Source: JAGRMG01 sp047975215
Lineage (GTDB): Bacteria; Pseudomonadota; Alphaproteobacteria; Rhodobacterales; Rhodobacteraceae
NCBI GenBank assembly: GCA_047975215.1
Contig: JBKEDD010000132.1
Location: 1 to 8,789, forward strand
Reading direction: 5' to 3'
DNA: 8,789 nucleotides
Every line of letters starts with the position of its first letter. Position 1 is the first letter of the stretch. The notes under the pieces were generated by a model that saw only the letters and a program-made list of their open reading frames with translations, was not told where the DNA came from and searched no databases. Positions 5,224-8,789 of the stretch are shown in pieces. Both the position numbers and the translations under genes were made by a program.

Positions 5224-7743
5224 GTGGAGGGCTACCTACTTGGGATGCCGATCCACGCACCACACTGGAGCAGGGATTTGGATACCATAAAGGTAATTGC
5301 CACAGCGATCTCCACGTCGAATATACCGACGACACTTTTTCTTGGTGCCGGAGCTAGTATTCCGTCTGGCGCACCAACTGGATTTGCCTTATCTGAGGAT
5401 TTGACGAAAGAATTCTTCGCTGGCGAGCGCACCAGAGATCTTTCAGATATTTCCGGTCGTGTTGAGTTGAAATATGGGCGGAAAGATTTAGTAAGTTTCC
5501 TGCGATCAAAGATCGAACCACTCCAGCCGTCTAAGGCTGCCCTGCGCCTGCCTGACTTCAATTTCGCCAATATCTTCACGACGAATTATGATTTGATTGT
5601 CGAAAGAGCATTCGAAAAGGCTGGCGTCGAACTGCCAGTGGTACGCTCCAACAAGGACTACGCCTTCGATTACCGTCAATACAATACCATGCTGTTCAAG
5701 TTGCACGGCTGCATTACAGAAGATCGCGCCGACGGCTTGAGCCATGGAATGATAATTACAGACGAAGATTATTCAACATACCGAAAATTTAGGCAAATTG
5801 GTTTTCAGCATTTCGAGCAGTCTCTGGCAACATCTAATGTTGTATTCGTTGGGTACTCGATGGCCGACGCCAATATCAAACAATACGTAGAACGTGCGGT
5901 AGAATTGGCTGGGTCTCAAGAATGCCCGGGTCAAATATTCCTTATACTGTATGAAGAAGATGAGATCGAAGCCGCCAGATGGAGAAATCGCGGCCTGCAA
6001 GTGGGTTTTGGCGATCTAGATGCCTTGCTGGGCACCTTAGCTTCCGTCGATCAGAACCCAGGCGCGGTCAGTATATTTAGCCCGATTTCAGATGTTCCTA
6101 AACATGTAATTGCCGCTGAAATATCATCGCTCAATCCCATAGAGGAAGGTGCCAAATACAGCAACATTAATCGAATGGTCACAGGAAGCCCCGTGACCTA
6201 CGCCGATATTCGTGCAGGAAATGCCTTTGTCCGGTCAGCAGTTACCGAAATCGTCCAGCAAGTAACCTCAACGAACTCATCCTCGATGCATGTGCTACTT
6301 GGCACAAGTGGTTCCGGGAAAACAAGCGCAGCGAGATTGGCAATTCATGAGCTTAGTGAGCGTGGCATGGTCTGCTACGAGCATAAGGCGCACGTTGCCG
6401 TTGATTTTCCGACTTGGCAAGACGTCGAAAGAGAGCATCACAAAGATGGCCAGCGCGCTTGCCTTTTCCTCGACGAACCGAATGCAAGCCAGTTCGCAGT
6501 GAACCAATTGGCCAGTTATCTTGGGCATAAGCAGGAACGTGCGCTCTCGCTTATTATTGCATACCATCCATCTATTTGGAGTTATCGAACTAAGTCGCCG
6601 GAGTTGGCAACGCAGGCAAGGGTCCACAATCTGTCCCGCCTGACTCCTGCTGACATTAAGAGCATAGCTACTCACGTCAAGCGGTTACCGGAAATAGCAC
6701 GATTGTTGTCCGCGGATATCCAGTCAATGACGCACAACCAAATCCAAAACACCATTAAGAAGCGCGCAAGATCTGACCTATTTGTCTCGTTAAAATATCT
6801 TTTTGAAACGAAATCTATTGACGAAATCATTCTAAAAGAGTTCGATCAACTAGGCCGAGGTCAACCCGATGACATGAAGACTAGCATTCGGACTCTATAT
6901 GAGACCGTTGCGCTCCTAGAAGCCTGCGGTCGCCATGTACATCGGCAGATGGTTTTTCGGGTGGCAGACATTGATCTTGCCGAAATATCTAATCTTCTTG
7001 ATTACTTAGAAGGCATCATTTTCGAGTCTGAACGAGATGATTTCATTGGCGGAACGTACCAGTGGACTACTCGCCATCCCAGAATCGCAAATATCATCGC
7101 TGAGAGTAAGTTCTCACGAAAACAACGATACGATGTCCTTCGACGTGTCATTAGGTCCATCAATCCGTCAAGTAAAATAGAGAGACAATTCAGCGCGCAG
7201 ATTTGTAACTCTGAGATAGGGATAGAGTCACTTCCCCCGAAAGACCAAACGGAACTATACAAACTGTTAGTAGAAACAGTTCCAGGCGAGAGAGTCCCAA
7301 GGCATCGTCTGATACGGAACCTAATAAGGCAAGATGCGTTTGGTGATGCCGAACTGGCGATCTCTGAAGCAAGGGACATGAGGATCAACGACTCTGTGAT
7401 CCACCGATATGATGTCCAACTCAATATTGCCAAAGCTGAAAAATTGGACTTTTTGGAGGTGCAAGACCGGTTGAATTTACTGGATACCGCTGTTTCAAAA
7501 GCGACAAAGTCAATATCGCGACGTCCAGATGACATGTATAACTATGAAAACTACTGCAAAGCCAGCTTAGCACTTGCGCAGAACGGTGGAGGTGAGGAGG
7601 AGTTCGAAATCGCTCTGCAAAAGTTGAAGGACGCGCACAAAGAATTGGGTGATCCACTTATGGTCCAGTGGATCGGCAATTATGAATCAGAAATGGCACG
7701 CCTTAGAACAAAAAAAGACAATTCCAATACTTCATCTGTGTAA
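5224..7743 (+). CDS. SIR2-domain / P-loop NTPase protein, probable NADase anti-phage effector
   Basis: An 839-residue two-enzyme protein. Residues 30-230 are a SIR2-like NAD-consuming domain: FLGAGASIPSG (39-49) for NAD binding, FTTNYDL (118-124), LHG with the likely catalytic His161, and VGYSMADANIKQY (209-221). All expected motifs are intact. A linker (TGSPVTYADIRAG, 320-332) leads to an NTPase with Walker A GTSGSGKT (360-367) and Walker B LFLDE (414-418). The remainder to the C terminus is helical and may be TPR-like or a sensor domain. Known defence proteins of this plan (for example Avs5, SIR2-STAND) sense phage and deplete NAD, arresting the cell; the same role is inferred. The GTG at 5224 has AGGA eight bases upstream; an ATG at 5245 is the alternative. 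The gene is clearly more AT-rich than the mob genes, a sign of separate acquisition. The trigger is unknown. Confidence 0.85.
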   Translation: MEGYLLGMPIHAPHWSRDLDTIKVIATAISTSNIPTTLFLGAGASIPSGAPTGFALSEDLTKEFFAGERTRDLSDISGRVELKYGRKDLVSFLRSKIEPLQPSKAALRLPDFNFANIFTTNYDLIVERAFEKAGVELPVVRSNKDYAFDYRQYNTMLFKLHGCITEDRADGLSHGMIITDEDYSTYRKFRQIGFQHFEQSLATSNVVFVGYSMADANIKQYVERAVELAGSQECPGQIFLILYEEDEIEAARWRNRGLQVGFGDLDALLGTLASVDQNPGAVSIFSPISDVPKHVIAAEISSLNPIEEGAKYSNINRMVTGSPVTYADIRAGNAFVRSAVTEIVQQVTSTNSSSMHVLLGTSGSGKTSAARLAIHELSERGMVCYEHKAHVAVDFPTWQDVEREHHKDGQRACLFLDEPNASQFAVNQLASYLGHKQERALSLIIAYHPSIWSYRTKSPELATQARVHNLSRLTPADIKSIATHVKRLPEIARLLSADIQSMTHNQIQNTIKKRARSDLFVSLKYLFETKSIDEIILKEFDQLGRGQPDDMKTSIRTLYETVALLEACGRHVHRQMVFRVADIDLAEISNLLDYLEGIIFESERDDFIGGTYQWTTRHPRIANIIAESKFSRKQRYDVLRRVIRSINPSSKIERQFSAQICNSEIGIESLPPKDQTELYKLLVETVPGERVPRHRLIRNLIRQDAFGDAELAISEARDMRINDSVIHRYDVQLNIAKAEKLDFLEVQDRLNLLDTAVSKATKSISRRPDDMYNYENYCKASLALAQNGGGEEEFEIALQKLKDAHKELGDPLMVQWIGNYESEMARLRTKKDNSNTSSV

Positions 7744-7864
7744 CCTCATCCCCCCGAGCTGCCATTTGTCGGCGACAGGCAACTGAATGGCCGAGAGCAA
7801 TGAGTGATCCAGCCCCTATTTCACCGAAGATCAGCGCAATGCCGACTAGTCAGAACAATCATTC
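7744..7864. other. Intergenic gap between convergent SIR2 and HTH genes, with nested inverted repeat
   Basis: The two genes converge here. GCCATT (7761-7766) and AATGGC (7786-7791) form an inverted repeat that encloses the odd-symmetric palindrome TGTCG-G-CGACA (7767-7777). A further palindrome GACTAGTC lies at 7844-7851. No T-run follows any of these on either strand, so they are not standard terminators; they could be factor-dependent termination structures or an old junction. Nothing else is recognised. Confidence 0.3.
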
Positions 7865-8326
7865 TCAGAATGGCCACCAGCGCTTTCGAGGCGATGGTCC
7901 ATACGGCGACGGCAGAAGGGCAGCTATGCGACTTTCCGCCCTGTCCAGACGGGCTCTCAGATCTTGAATTGTCGCTTCGGCCTGCTCGCGTTCACGCTGC
8001 CGTTCCTCTCGCTCTCTGGCGGTATCCCGTTCAGCCATTTCCATGCGAAACTGCATGGTTGAGCCCCGTTCCTCATGGGGTTGCGTGTCGTTCGACGGAA
8101 CCGGTTCCGGGGTCGTTTTGGGGAACGCCCTGAACAATTCGGCCGGATCGATCTGATATCCGCCACCATCGACCCTGGACGCGCTTAATTTTCCTTTTTT
8201 TATGGCGCGGCTGATCGTTGACTTGCTCTTTCCAGATTCACGGGCGGCGGCCGAAAGAGATAGTTTCATCTGGGTTGCGCCCTCGGTTGCGTATCGTTCC
8301 ATTGGTGGGGTTGCGCGGGGTTCCAC
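7865..8326 (-). CDS. Rep-linked helix-turn-helix / coiled-coil plasmid protein
   Basis: A small DNA-binding protein encoded immediately downstream of the second rep gene. With the GTG start at 8326 it has 153 residues, but the likelier start is the ATG at 8269 (134 residues), where the conserved-looking part begins with MKLSLSAAARESGKSKSTIS. That segment and RAIKKGKLSASR form a helix-turn-helix; IDPAELFRAFP follows. Residues about 92-137 of the long form are a highly charged coiled coil, and the C terminus is an unusual basic/aromatic tail, RKRWWPF. Proteins of this layout are frequently found beside rep genes on alphaproteobacterial plasmids, sometimes annotated as entry exclusion or DNA-binding, without settled function. 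A role in copy control or partition is a guess. Inverted GGGTTGCG repeats just upstream are possible operator sites. Confidence 0.75.
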   Translation of the reverse strand: MEPRATPPMERYATEGATQMKLSLSAAARESGKSKSTISRAIKKGKLSASRVDGGGYQIDPAELFRAFPKTTPEPVPSNDTQPHEERGSTMQFRMEMAERDTAREREERQREREQAEATIQDLRARLDRAESRIAALLPSPYGPSPRKRWWPF

Positions 8327-8333
8327 GCAACCC
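8272..8333. promoter_or_regulatory. GGTTGCG repeat cluster with inverted repeat at the rep2-HTH junction
   Basis: GGGTTGCG (8308-8315) and CGCAACCC (8326-8333) form a perfect 8-bp inverted repeat with a 10-nt spacer, overlapping the end of rep2. Extra direct copies of GGTTGCG lie at 8273-8279 and 8285-8291, and another, GGGGTTGCGTG, inside the HTH gene at 8077-8087. The cluster spans the alternative starts of the HTH gene, so it may be its autoregulatory operator. Function is inferred from position only. Confidence 0.35.
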
Positions 8334-8789
8334 TACACCCTCCCGACCTTTTTGCAGAAGCCTGCAAATATCTTCTCTATGTTTGCAGCATCCAGCGGGA
8401 TGCCCCGACCCTTGCAGAACCGGCGAAAATCCGTGGCGATGAGTGTGTTGTCCATGTTGCAACCGGCTTCACGCTTCAGTTTCAGCCAGCGGGGGCTGTA
8501 GGTGATGCTGCCAGTTGCCGGGAAGGCCGCGGGCGGGGTCTCGGCCGTGCCGTCCCGGCGCGTCTTCCGGCCGACCTTGGGCCGTGCCAGCTCCTGCTTC
8601 GCGTCGGTCGGGTCCGGCTTCAGCTTCCAGGAGATTTCCACGCTGGTCACGGTGCGCCCGGTCTTGCGGGGGGTCGCCTTCAGCTTGAGGCGGGAGAGCT
8701 GGTTGATTTCGGCTATGGTCGGCTGAATTACCCGTTGGTTCAAATTCGAGAACCGCGACAGCTTTCCGTCCTCGATGCCCAGCACCGCC
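8333..8789 (-). CDS. rep: Second Rep_3 replication initiator (partial, C-terminal part)
   Basis: An open minus-strand frame enters at the right edge and ends with TAG at 8335-8333. The visible 151 codons correspond to the second winged helix and the C-terminal tail of the first Rep: (A)VLGIEDGKLSRF, then IAEINQLSRLKLKATPRKTG and RTVTSVEISW, and finally YSPRWLKLKREAGCNMDN. Counted by eye without gaps, about 104 of 149 residues match the first Rep, and one 30-residue block is identical. The GTG at 8785 is not a real start; it corresponds to an internal position of the family and the frame continues past the window. Its downstream partner is the HTH/coiled-coil gene. The presence of this gene implies a second replication unit to the right, whose iterons are not visible here. 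Confidence 0.9.
   Translation of the reverse strand, partial: AVLGIEDGKLSRFSNLNQRVIQPTIAEINQLSRLKLKATPRKTGRTVTSVEISWKLKPDPTDAKQELARPKVGRKTRRDGTAETPPAAFPATGSITYSPRWLKLKREAGCNMDNTLIATDFRRFCKGRGIPLDAANIEKIFAGFCKKVGRV

Noticed and set aside
7002..7535. Minus-strand open frame of 177 codons inside the SIR2 gene
   Set aside because: It is antisense to an intact long gene, Ser-rich, with no family resemblance and no ribosome site noted.
1..8789. Window as a complete circular plasmid with ends joined
   Set aside because: Joining the right end to the left end puts vgrG and rep2 out of frame with each other and truncates both, so the ends are more likely arbitrary cuts.

Overview
The window looks like part of a mobilizable plasmid from an alphaproteobacterium. 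The evidence is a GC-rich backbone, Rep_3-type initiators of the kind common on alphaproteobacterial plasmids, and a small rep-linked helix-turn-helix protein. Genus is not resolved; Rhodobacterales (Paracoccus-like) or Rhodospirillales/Acetobacteraceae are my best guesses from memory. Both window ends cut through genes, so this is a slice of a larger replicon.

Layout. (1) 1-1090, minus: the N-terminal 363 residues of a VgrG type VI secretion spike protein, running off the left edge. (2) 1138-2151, minus: a complete Rep_3 replication initiator. Upstream of it are a consensus-like promoter overlapping an inverted repeat, 21-bp iterons (two full and one partial), an AT-rich tract and a possible bidirectional terminator, which together read as an origin. 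(3) 2366-2916, minus: a ParD/ParE-type toxin-antitoxin pair. (4) 2917-3199: a non-coding stretch with a 12-bp palindrome and a row of hairpins, the likely oriT. (5) 3200-5067, plus: a ColE1-style mobilization locus, mobC-mobA. Genes for MbeB-like and MbeD-like proteins lie wholly inside mobA in another frame. (6) 5088-7743, plus: a 41-codon ORF resembling a piece of a winged helix, then a large SIR2-domain / P-loop NTPase protein, which is a strong candidate for an NAD-depleting anti-phage system. Its base composition is visibly more AT-rich than its neighbours. (7) 7865-8789, minus: a helix-turn-helix/coiled-coil protein directly downstream of a second Rep_3 gene that is cut by the right edge. 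By eye it is about 70% identical to the first Rep over 149 aligned residues.

How it fits together. The rep/iteron unit maintains the plasmid, the toxin-antitoxin pair stabilises it, and the mob locus lets a helper conjugative system move it. The SIR2-NTPase and VgrG are cargo for phage defence and interbacterial competition. Two related rep genes in the same orientation suggest a cointegrate or a two-replicon plasmid. The most interesting items are the SIR2-NTPase with its leader ORF, the near-leaderless Rep promoter buried in an operator sharing its half-site with the iterons, the HEH-type relaxase motif, and the vgrG gene placed directly behind rep.
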